DNA of 64,000 nt, taken from the NCBI RefSeq assembly GCF_003990045.1, contig NZ_RZGZ01000004.1, positions 186,001 to 250,000 of the forward strand. Direction: 5' to 3'. Below, one piece after another: positions 8,370 to 15,558 of the stretch. This DNA comes from Labedella endophytica. GTDB lineage: Bacteria; Actinomycetota; Actinomycetes; Actinomycetales; Microbacteriaceae. The position numbers were made by a program, and so were the translations under genes. The stretch's first letter is position 1, and the number at the start of each line of letters is the position of its first letter. The notes beneath the pieces are model-generated. The model was not told where the DNA came from. It saw nothing but the letters and a program-made list of their open reading frames with translations, and searched no databases.

Positions 8370-9664
8370 CAGTTCCCCTCCTCGCTCGATACGGCCGGTT
8401 GGCGGAACGCGATGCGCGCCCAGTCGGCGTCCATGGTGCGCAGCATCGACTCGGCGTTGGTGCCGAGCACGAGGGCCTGCGCGTAGTTCTCCGTGGGGAT
8501 CGCCCGCGGGTTGAGGATGCCGGGACCCTGGTAGAACGCGCCGGCGTCGTAGTAGGGGATCATTCCCTCGACGCGGGGATCGCTCGGAGCCTCGCCGTCC
8601 TTCGTCGGCACGAAGCCGAGCTGGGACTCGTTGTACGCCTGGATGATGTCGGGCTGGAACAGGTACTCCATGAAGTCGAAGGCGCCCTCCTTGTTGGAGG
8701 CCTCCTCGGGGATCATGGTGACGAGGTCCATGTTGACGCGCACCTTGAGGTCGGCGGGGTCCTCCGTCATCGGCAGCGGGAAGGTGCCGAGCTCGAGGTC
8801 GGGGTTCGTGATCTCGATCTGGCTGAGAGCCCAGGGGCCCTGCATGTACATGGCCGCCTCGCCGTTGGCGAAGGCGACGTTGCCGACGTCGTAGAGGCGG
8901 CTGCCCGCACCCGGCTGCGTGTACTCGCTCGCGAGCAGCTGCATCTTCTCGATGGGCTCGAGGAAGTCCTTCTCGAAGGACACCTCCGAGTCGGGGCCGA
9001 CCTCGGTGCCCTGCTCCGCCATGGTGTCGTAGAAGGACTGCACGTCGATCGCGCCGCCGAGGGTGTAGTCGAACCAGCCCTGGTTGACGGTCCACGCGTC
9101 GGCGAAGGTGCCGTAGAACGGGTTGATGTCGTTGGCCTTGAGGGTGTCACCGACCTCGAGCAGCTCGCTCCACGTGGTGGGGACCTCGAGGCCGTTCTCC
9201 TCGAAGATCGTCTTGTTGTAGATGACGGAGGCGGCCATCACCGAGTAGGGGAGAGCCGTCGTGCGACCGGGGCAGGTGCCGAACTGGTCGAGGAGCGGCT
9301 GGAACTCGTCACGGATCGTCGCAGCCGCGTCCGTCTCGGAGAGATCCTCGAGCACGCAGCGCTGCACGAAGCGGGAGACCTCGTGGTTGTAGTTGGCGAG
9401 CATGAGGTCCGGCGGATTGCCGCGGACGAAGCTCGCAGAGATCGGGTCGACTCCCGAGGTGTCCATGACCACGTTGTACTCGTCCTGCGAGGCGTTGTAG
9501 TCGGCGACCGTCTGCTCCATGAACGTGATCGCTTCACGCTTGTTGAACGTGAAGTGCACGTCTTGCGTGCCGCTCGCGGAGCATCCGGTGAGGATGGCGG
9601 CGGTCAGGGTGAGTCCTACCGCTCCCGCCGCCACGCGCAGAGCCCCCGTCAATCGTCTAGACAT
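8369..9664 (-). CDS. Carbohydrate ABC transporter substrate-binding lipoprotein
   Basis: A 431-residue family-1 extracellular solute-binding protein with a lipoprotein signal ending in LTGC, anchored outside the membrane to capture sugar for the two permeases downstream. The ATG at 9662-9664 has GGAAGG upstream; a longer frame to 9763 would cross the operator. It is the first gene of the operon SBP-permease-permease-GH13, divergent from the ROK repressor, so alpha-glucosides such as maltose, trehalose or sucrose are likely ligands. Confidence 0.92.
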   Translation of the reverse strand: MSRRLTGALRVAAGAVGLTLTAAILTGCSASGTQDVHFTFNKREAITFMEQTVADYNASQDEYNVVMDTSGVDPISASFVRGNPPDLMLANYNHEVSRFVQRCVLEDLSETDAAATIRDEFQPLLDQFGTCPGRTTALPYSVMAASVIYNKTIFEENGLEVPTTWSELLEVGDTLKANDINPFYGTFADAWTVNQGWFDYTLGGAIDVQSFYDTMAEQGTEVGPDSEVSFEKDFLEPIEKMQLLASEYTQPGAGSRLYDVGNVAFANGEAAMYMQGPWALSQIEITNPDLELGTFPLPMTEDPADLKVRVNMDLVTMIPEEASNKEGAFDFMEYLFQPDIIQAYNESQLGFVPTKDGEAPSDPRVEGMIPYYDAGAFYQGPGILNPRAIPTENYAQALVLGTNAESMLRTMDADWARIAFRQPAVSSEEGN

Positions 9665-9710
9665 CGTTGTCCTTCCGTCGGTGTCCGTCGTTGGAGCACC
9701 AATAAATAGT

Positions 9711-9730
9711 GTGAGTGAATCAACTCTCAC
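9711..9730. promoter_or_regulatory. Inverted repeat, candidate ROK operator
   Basis: GTGAG and CTCAC are separated by 10 bases, with a further outer pair AGTGT (9708-9712) and ACACT (9734-9738). The element lies in an A/T-rich patch 45 bases upstream of the binding-protein start, where its promoter should be. Binding by the divergent ROK regulator is inference from location. Confidence 0.55.
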
Positions 9731-9825
9731 GGAACACTCTATATCGGACCCGGTCCGGGTCAAGAGGGTTGTGAGCCGGTCGTGATCGATCGGTTACGCA
9801 GGGGGTTCGTTGCGGTGGGTTGTCA

Positions 9826-9884
9826 GGGTGGGTGGAGGTGGGTGCGGGGTGGGTGCGGGGTGCGTGTCGGGCGGGTGCGGCATG
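9826..9884 (+). repeat. G-tract-rich stretch upstream of the ROK gene
   Basis: Repeated GGGTGGG, GGTGGG and GCGGGG units give at least seven runs of three or more guanines within about 60 bases on the coding strand of the ROK gene. This fits the usual G-quadruplex pattern. The rest of the 300-base gap between the divergent genes holds the operator and no reading frame I believe. Confidence 0.5.
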
Positions 9885-9966
9885 GGTGTTTCGGGTGCGG
9901 ACCGGTGTCGCACGGGAGCCGCAGGGTGGACACGGCGGGTGCGGCGCGGGGATACTCTTGGCGATC

Positions 9967-11193
9967 ATGAGTGCGACGACGACGTTGACGACGGGCCGAG
10001 CGGTGGGCGTGGGCCCGCGCTCCGCGAACGTCGCCGCCGTGCTCGACACCGCGTGGTCCGTCCCCGCCTTCACCGCGACCGACGTGATCGGGGCCACGGG
10101 CCTCGCCCGGTCCACGGCGATCGCGCTGTGCGACGAGCTCATCGAGCTGGGGTGGCTCGCGGAGCTCGACGACTCCCGGCTGTCCGGGGCCGAATACCGC
10201 AAGGGCAGGCCCGCCCGCCGGTATGCGCTCCGAGAGGACGCCGGCCTGCTCGTGGGCGTCGACGCCGGCGCGCACTCGATCACCGCGGTCGTCACCGACC
10301 TGCGGGGGCGGGAGGTCGCGCGGTCGCAGCGCGTGGTGGACCCGGAAGCGGCCGGTGACGAACGGATCGCGGCGATCGACGCGGGGATCAACGAGGCGCT
10401 TGCTGGCGCTGGATCAGCGACCGTGCTGTGCCTCGCGATCGGCATCCCGGCGCCCGTGGATACGCAGGGGCTGTCGCCCGAGCGCGACCCGTTCTGGCAG
10501 CGCGTGAACCCCCGGATCGCCGAGCGGATCGCCGACCGCGGCTGCCCGGTGATCGTGGACAACGACGCGAACCTCGCGGCACTCGCCGAGGGCAGGATCG
10601 GCGCGGGCGTCGGCCTCGAGTCGTACATCACGATCGTGAGCGGGGAGCGCTTCGGCGCCGGTTACGTGATCGACGGTCGCCTCGTTCGCGGTCGCGGCCA
10701 GGCGGGCGAGCTCCACCTGCTCGACCTCGTCGACGGCGTCGGTTCTACGCTCGGAGTCGGCGCGGTCCTGCGCGACTGGGCGCGGGAGCATCACGCGGCC
10801 GGCACGATCCCCGCCGCCAGCCCGCTCGCGCAGCTGCCCGTCGACAAGCTCGGAGCCCGTGCCGTTTTCGAGGCGGCCGCCGCGGGCGACCCGGTCGCGC
10901 TCGACATGCTCGACCGGATGGCGGACCGCCTCGCCCGCATCGGCGCCGTGCTCGGCGGACTGCTCGACGTGGAACGCATCGTCTTCGCCGGCGCCCTCGC
11001 CCCGTCGATGCCGCCGCTCCTCGACCTCACGACCGCGGCGCTCGCCGGCTACATGAACGCGGATCCGCCGGAGCTCGTGGCCTCGACCCTCGGCGCCGAC
11101 ATCGTCGCCCAGGGCGCGATCGCGAGCGCGATGGAATATGTGCGCCGCAACGCGCTGTCGATCGATATGTCGACGGGGCCCGCGGCTCCCTGA
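9967..11193 (+). CDS. ROK family transcriptional repressor
   Basis: A 408-residue NagC/XylR-type regulator. The N-terminal winged helix (residues ~15-80, including FTATDVIGATGLARSTAIALCDEL) is followed by a ROK domain starting LVGVDAGAHSITAVVTD, with the IVDNDANLAALAEG signature in the middle. The zinc-binding Cys cluster of ROK kinases is not seen and the DNA-binding domain is intact, so this is a regulator and not a sugar kinase. The ATG at 9967 is preferred; an upstream extension would be a Gly/Val-rich artefact of the G-tract region. It probably represses the divergent alpha-glucoside operon and releases it on sugar binding. A decayed copy of its 3' half lies at 14988-15466. Confidence 0.9.
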   Translation: MSATTTLTTGRAVGVGPRSANVAAVLDTAWSVPAFTATDVIGATGLARSTAIALCDELIELGWLAELDDSRLSGAEYRKGRPARRYALREDAGLLVGVDAGAHSITAVVTDLRGREVARSQRVVDPEAAGDERIAAIDAGINEALAGAGSATVLCLAIGIPAPVDTQGLSPERDPFWQRVNPRIAERIADRGCPVIVDNDANLAALAEGRIGAGVGLESYITIVSGERFGAGYVIDGRLVRGRGQAGELHLLDLVDGVGSTLGVGAVLRDWAREHHAAGTIPAASPLAQLPVDKLGARAVFEAAAAGDPVALDMLDRMADRLARIGAVLGGLLDVERIVFAGALAPSMPPLLDLTTAALAGYMNADPPELVASTLGADIVAQGAIASAMEYVRRNALSIDMSTGPAAP

Positions 11194-11220
11194 GCTCGCC
11201 CTCGGAGACGCCCGCGCCGT

Positions 11221-11311
11221 CCCTGAGCTTGTCGAAGGGTCGCAACACCCGTACCCCCGACTCCCGCAAACGAACGCAACCACCCGCGCCCTGAGCCTAT
11301 CGAAGGGCTCG
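11221..11311. repeat. Two single-arm copies of the dispersed repeat
   Basis: CCCTGAGCTTGTCGAAGGGT begins at 11221 and CCTGAGCCTATCGAAGGGCT at 11290. Both match the left arm of the element at 4596 in the same orientation. They lie downstream of the ROK gene and may act as weak transcription terminators. Confidence 0.6.
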
Positions 11312-11333
11312 TTCCCATCCTCCCGCTGAGGCC

Positions 11334-11597
11334 CTACCGCGCGAGAAGCCCGCCGATCAAACTCGCAATCATCACAAACGCCAACATCGCCGTGAAGATC
11401 GCGCCGATCCAGATCCCCCACCACGCGACGGTGCCGGGGCCGCCGGATCGTTTTGCAGTGCGATAGCTCGACACGCTCACGATCAGACCGAGCGGCGGGA
11501 TCACCACCGACAGCACCAGACCGATGAGCGCGAGACCGATCCCCGGTTCGTCGAGCTTGGCGATATCGTTCTGCAGGTTGCTCTGCCCAATACTCAT
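11334..11597 (-). CDS. Small membrane protein (DUF4190-like)
   Basis: An 87-residue protein with two hydrophobic segments (LALIGLVLSVVIPPLGLIVSV and WWGIWIGAIFTAMLAFVMIASLIGGL) joined by a short basic loop, as in DUF4190-type small membrane proteins. GAAAGG stands eight bases before the ATG, so translation looks real. It is monocistronic. No function can be given beyond residence in the cytoplasmic membrane. Confidence 0.75.
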   Translation of the reverse strand: MSIGQSNLQNDIAKLDEPGIGLALIGLVLSVVIPPLGLIVSVSSYRTAKRSGGPGTVAWWGIWIGAIFTAMLAFVMIASLIGGLLAR

Positions 11598-11768
11598 TTG
11601 GGTACCTTTCAGTCTGTTTGAAACCTAGCACGCGGGGTTTTGAGATGGTTGTCCCCTCTTTGACCTACTCCGCATCTACATAGGGACTGCTAGCGTCTCG
11701 GGTGGTGGAGCTCTCCGTCGTATTCCGACGCGACGCTCGGAGTATCCGACAGCTCGAAAGGACCCGTC

Positions 11769-12134
11769 ATGATCGCTGATATCGCGGGCCGACCTGAGGG
11801 TGCGTATGTGCTCGCGCTCCTCCTTGCCGTTGCGGTCGGTCTCGTGATGTCGCATCGGACGGCGCGAGCGACGGTGTCCGTGGTGCTGGTATCGGCCGTG
11901 TTCGTCGTGGGCGCATCCACCCGCGTGTAGGACGCTCCGTTCGCTGCTCCCCTGTACGTCGTCGTTGCAGCCGTAACCAGCATCGTCGTCGCTGCTGTGC
12001 AGCTCGCAGACAGTCCATTGCTTGTGGGCGAGCCGTGGTGGCGGAAGTTCCTGCTCGTGATGGTGCACGAAGGTTCGGTCCGACGGGCAGCTCAGGTGCA
12101 GTCGAGGGCAGTGCCCGACGTCCCGCGGGGCTGA
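11769..12134 (+). pseudogene. Small membrane protein gene interrupted by an in-frame TAG
   Basis: GAAAGGA precedes an ATG at 11769 and the frame encodes two hydrophobic segments (EGAYVLALLLAVAVGLVMS and TVSVVLVSAVFVVGAS) before TAG at 11928-11930. The same frame then stays open for 67 codons, with another membrane-like stretch (LYVVVAAVTSIVVAAVQLA) and a basic tail, to TGA at 12132. This looks like one 120-residue three-helix membrane protein broken by a nonsense mutation. Expression of the 53-residue N-terminal part alone is also possible. Confidence 0.5.
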
Positions 12135-12217
12135 GCGCGGAGCACCGCCTCATCCTGGGTGCAACGGCTCGTCATCGGAGGTCAGGCACGGGCCCAATGG
12201 CGACGTAGCCGCTCACA

Positions 12218-13114
12218 TCACTCGTGGTCGGTGACACCCGGGAGATCGGGCGATGTCGACCGCTCGGTTGCGCCGGCCCGGCTGCGGAGTCGCGCGAGGC
12301 TCGGGTGCTCCTCGAGCGCCTCAACCCCATGGGTCATGAGCGTCGTGATGAGAGATGCCGATGGCACGTACTCGCCTCGCAGCATGAGGGGCGATGTGGA
12401 GTCGAACTGGCAGACCAGCGTCCACTGCTCCGTCTCCGGGTAGAGGGCCGTGATCGCCGAGTAGTAGAAGCTCAACCACTGGCCACCGACCTGGCATAGC
12501 AGCCGCTGGTTCGAGACCACGAGCCGGACGCCCTGGTGCTCGCGCCACTGCTCGCGCGCCATGGCCTCGGCCTGAGATCGCCGAGAGACGTTGCCGATGG
12601 CCGACGCACCCACGGCCGCAAGGACGAAAGCGGGGTGACCGAAGGCGAAACCGCTCGACTGCGAGTAGGTGACGTCTCGGCCGTAGTAGCGGGCATACGA
12701 CGAGGGGACGTCGTAGAAGAAGACCTCGCCCTGGTTCGGCACGAGATCCCAGACGCGGATCGTCGCCGGCGCCTCTCGTCGGGACAGAGCGGCGAGGAGG
12801 TGCTCGGCGTCGCTCCACGCCTGACGTTGCAACGATTCGGCCGGAGTGAACTTCCCTTTCGCGTGCCGACGCCGGAGCGCCCATGCGCGGAGCACCTTGA
12901 TGCCCGCGCGCAGGGAGATGATGAACGCGATGACGGGGCCGATGAAGGTGACGGCGATCATGACGAGGCCGAGGAGAGCCAGGCCCATGTGATCCGTCCC
13001 GCTCAGCAGGGTCACGATGTAGGCCCCGCCGAAGTAGATGGCGGGAGCCGCGAGCAGGCTCACCACCCACCGGGCGTGACGTCGGATGAGCGTGCGCGCG
13101 GACGAATCGGTCAT
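12218..13114 (-). CDS. Membrane protein with a possible PH-like domain, unknown function
   Basis: 298 residues. Two membrane helices lie near the N-terminus (about 15-35 and 45-70) with a short extracytoplasmic loop, followed by a basic linker and a cytoplasmic domain. The segment GVRLVVSNQRLLCQVGG to YSAITALYPE has the strand pattern of bacterial PH-like domains, but this is a weak resemblance. Another hydrophobic patch (FVLAAVGASAIGNV) sits mid-protein. It is upstream of and on the same strand as nothing obviously related. Confidence 0.7.
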   Translation of the reverse strand: MTDSSARTLIRRHARWVVSLLAAPAIYFGGAYIVTLLSGTDHMGLALLGLVMIAVTFIGPVIAFIISLRAGIKVLRAWALRRRHAKGKFTPAESLQRQAWSDAEHLLAALSRREAPATIRVWDLVPNQGEVFFYDVPSSYARYYGRDVTYSQSSGFAFGHPAFVLAAVGASAIGNVSRRSQAEAMAREQWREHQGVRLVVSNQRLLCQVGGQWLSFYYSAITALYPETEQWTLVCQFDSTSPLMLRGEYVPSASLITTLMTHGVEALEEHPSLARLRSRAGATERSTSPDLPGVTDHE

Positions 13115-13147
13115 TACGTCAGTCTGGCGGAGTGTCGGGACTCGGAC

Positions 13148-13735
13148 CTATGGGTGTATGGATGAGCCGGTGAGCCCGTCGACCCTCGGAGCTGGCTCAT
13201 CGTGCCAGGGGACGGGAGTCGTCTCGCCGGACTCCCAATCGCGGCGCAGGATCGCATAGGCGACGGACGCCACGGGATCCGCGCCGGCGACGGGCCATCC
13301 GTCGCGATAGTGCGCCTCTTTCACCCACCCGGCGCGGAGGAAGGTTCGCCGCATCGGGATGTTGTCCTCGCGCGTCTGCCCCTCGAACCGATTCACAACG
13401 GGGAAGCGTTCGAACACCTCATGCGTCAGGGACCGCAGGACCAGCTCCCCAAACCCTCGACCCCGGGCGTCGGTCGCAAGCCGGAGGTCGAACAGGGGAG
13501 CGTCGTCCTCGAGATCCTGGAGCGTCGCGACCCCGATCTGTTGCCCGTCCACATGCACCCAATAGGACGCGTTGTCGGGACCGTCGAAGGATCCAGCCGC
13601 GATTCGCGAACGAACGTCGTCCGCTGTGGGCCGTGCCGACATGTGAAACGGGTACTCGTGCGAGCTGATGAACGTGACCAGGGCGTCGTCGTCGGCCGGG
13701 CGCTGGAGGGGGAGGAGGGTGACCTCTTGGGGCAT
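13148..13735 (-). CDS. GNAT family N-acetyltransferase
   Basis: A 195-residue acetyltransferase of the RimJ/RimL-like branch. The acetyl-CoA loop is DARGRGFGELVLRSL, preceded by the strand FDLRLATDARG, and the C-terminal motif MRRTFLRAGWVKEAHYRDGWPV is typical for that branch. The N-terminal segment (YPFHMSARPTADDVRSRI) fits acceptor recognition. The gene is single and its substrate is unknown. The ATG at 13735 has an adequate GGGAGG-type site upstream on the minus strand. Confidence 0.85.
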   Translation of the reverse strand: MPQEVTLLPLQRPADDDALVTFISSHEYPFHMSARPTADDVRSRIAAGSFDGPDNASYWVHVDGQQIGVATLQDLEDDAPLFDLRLATDARGRGFGELVLRSLTHEVFERFPVVNRFEGQTREDNIPMRRTFLRAGWVKEAHYRDGWPVAGADPVASVAYAILRRDWESGETTPVPWHDEPAPRVDGLTGSSIHP

Positions 13736-13862
13736 GGGGTTAAGTCTCTCAAGAGCGGAAAGCGGTCGGGGTCGATTGCGGGACTCCGAGACCTAAGAGG
13801 ACTCGTCCTCCGAAAGCAGCTTTCGATGCTCCGTCTGGATTGCGGGGGTCGGCACCCGGTCC

Positions 13863-13890
13863 TCTGGTGGCGGTTGGCGCCGCCACCAGA
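13863..13890. promoter_or_regulatory. Perfect hairpin in the leader of the DUF4352-like gene
   Basis: Arms of 11 bp (TCTGGTGGCGG and its complement) flank a 6-base loop. It lies about 90 bases upstream of the GTG start at 13983 in a 247-base gap that otherwise holds an A/T-rich promoter-like patch (13911-13965). It could be a terminator, attenuator or binding site; there is no T-tract. Confidence 0.4.
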
Positions 13891-13982
13891 ACGGGGGGAA
13901 GATTCAATGCTCACGCATAGGAAATACTGAGGATTGCACACGTTTTGTGCACGACCCGAAAATTACATACCTGGAGTAACTC

Positions 13983-14780
13983 GTGACGTACGCCCCGCCG
14001 GCTGGACAGCCTTTTTCCTACCCGACTCAGCCCGCAACGCCTACACCGAAGGCAAAGAACACCATCGGGCTCATTGCTCTCATCGTTGCAATCGTGGCCT
14101 TCGTGTTTGCTGTCATCCCGCCCACCTCTTTCATCGCTTGGCTCCCCGCGGTCGTCGCTATCGTGCTGGCGATCATCGGCCTCACGCGTAAAGACCAGAA
14201 GAAGGGGACGTCGATTGCGGCGATCGTCATTGCTCCGGTCGCATGGATCATCGCCATCATCGTCGCGTTGACGGCGACCCTCTTCGCGGTCGGAGACGCG
14301 ATCGATGAGGCCGGCTCTGCCCCTAGCGTGGGGTCATCGGTGGAGGAGCCGACGCAGGGAAGTGACAGTGAGCCCGAGGCGCCATCCGAGGCCGTCATCG
14401 GCGACGCGGTTGTGAACGATGATGGCGTGTCATTCACTGTCACGGGCATGACGTGCGGCCTGGCTTCGGCCGGTGAGGCTCCATTCGACGCAGACGCATC
14501 GGGCGAGTTCTGTGAAGTGAAGCTGTCTGTTTCGAACGGCTCCTCCGAGCCCATCTCAATCTCAGGCGGTGATGTGAAGGGTTTCATCGGTGAGTCCTCG
14601 TACGAGGCTGACACGTTGACGAGCTCGTTCGGTGACGACATCTACCTCGCCGACGTCAACCCAGGACTCTCCACCGAGGGTGTCCTCTACTTCGACGTCC
14701 CCGCAGGACAGCAGCTCGAGCTCGTCGAACTCTCGACGCTCTTCGGATTCGGCGACGGTGTCATCGTGCGCGTCAGCTAG
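13983..14780 (+). CDS. Membrane-anchored DUF4352-like protein
   Basis: 265 residues. A Pro-rich cytoplasmic N-terminus of about 22 residues is followed by three hydrophobic segments (residues ~27-45, 48-65 and 75-100), an acidic Ser/Glu linker (~110-132) and an exported beta-rich domain from residue ~135, with two Cys (MTCGLAS and GEFCEVK) and the strand pattern of DUF4352 immunoglobulin-like domains. Translation starts at GTG with GGAG upstream. A perfect terminator follows. It probably acts on the cell surface; the role is unknown. Confidence 0.75.
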   Translation: MTYAPPAGQPFSYPTQPATPTPKAKNTIGLIALIVAIVAFVFAVIPPTSFIAWLPAVVAIVLAIIGLTRKDQKKGTSIAAIVIAPVAWIIAIIVALTATLFAVGDAIDEAGSAPSVGSSVEEPTQGSDSEPEAPSEAVIGDAVVNDDGVSFTVTGMTCGLASAGEAPFDADASGEFCEVKLSVSNGSSEPISISGGDVKGFIGESSYEADTLTSSFGDDIYLADVNPGLSTEGVLYFDVPAGQQLELVELSTLFGFGDGVIVRVS

Positions 14781-14794
14781 GTCTTCAATAAGGA

Positions 14795-14831
14795 GCGCCC
14801 GCAGTCGGATCATCGATCTGACTGCGGGCGC
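14795..14831 (+). terminator. Rho-independent-type terminator
   Basis: Arms GCGCCCGCAGTC and GACTGCGGGCGC are perfect, with an inner GATC/GATC pair and one G-T pair extending the stem. CTTCTT follows. It starts 14 bases after the stop of the gene at 13983-14780. Confidence 0.85.
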
Positions 14832-14987
14832 TTCTTGCATCAGGCAACGCTCGTTCTGTTCCCGTGTCTGCGGTCTGCCTATTCGGAATGGATCGAGCCG
14901 GGGAACCCGGGGATGAATCGACCCCGCAAGTGCTCCCGCAGTCCCGGATCGCAGACATAGACGAACGTGCCCCGTCAGTAGCACCGA

Positions 14988-15466
14988 GTAGATGTTGCGG
15001 ACGTACTGCAGGACAACATTGTCGCTGTAGACAACCCCGAGTCGCTTTTTGTTCTCCTTCTCGTCGACGGCGTCGGTTCCACGTTCGGCGTCGGTGCGGT
15101 GCTGCGAAACTGGGTACGCCAGCAGCTCGCGGCCGGCACGATACCGAAAACCAGCCCGCGCAGCACCCCGTCGACCAGCTCGGGGCCCCCGCGGCGTCTT
15201 CAAAACGGCCGGACCCGGTCGCGCTCGACGTGCTCGACCGGATGGCGGACCGCCTCGCCGCATCGGCGCCGTGCTCGGCGGACCTCGATGCCGCCGCTCC
15301 TCGACCTCACGACCGCGGCGCTCACCACCTACATGAACGCGAACCCGCCGGATCTCGTCGCTCAACTCTCGGTGCCGACGTCGGTGCCCAAGGCGCAATC
15401 GCCAGCGCGATGGAATACGTGCGCCGCAACCGGGGCGTGCAGCAACCGACCCAAAGTCAGGAATGA
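14988..15466 (+). pseudogene. Decayed copy of the ROK regulator 3' half
   Basis: LLLVDGVGSTFGVGAVLRNW at about 15054-15113 corresponds to LDLVDGVGSTLGVGAVLRDW of the intact ROK gene at 9967. The similarity continues at DNA level to the end, where AMEYVRRN reappears just before a stop at 15466. Several small indels shift the frame, and about 50 bases covering the LDVERIVFAG region of the intact gene are missing. The 5' half is absent, although the codons just upstream (DVADVLQDNIVAVDNPESLFVL) look coding and may be another piece. No intact protein can be made. Confidence 0.85.
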
Positions 15467-15558
15467 TGTCGACATCAAGACCTGGAAACCCTGAGCCATC
15501 AGATGGCAACCGATACGGGAGAGCGCCGAGAGTCTGAACGGCGCGATGCTCTCTCTTA

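Noticed and set aside
9967-11193. ROK sugar kinase
   Set aside because: An intact N-terminal winged helix and absence of the zinc Cys cluster mark it as a regulator.
14988-15466. Functional second ROK gene
   Set aside because: Multiple frameshifts, an internal deletion and a missing 5' half.
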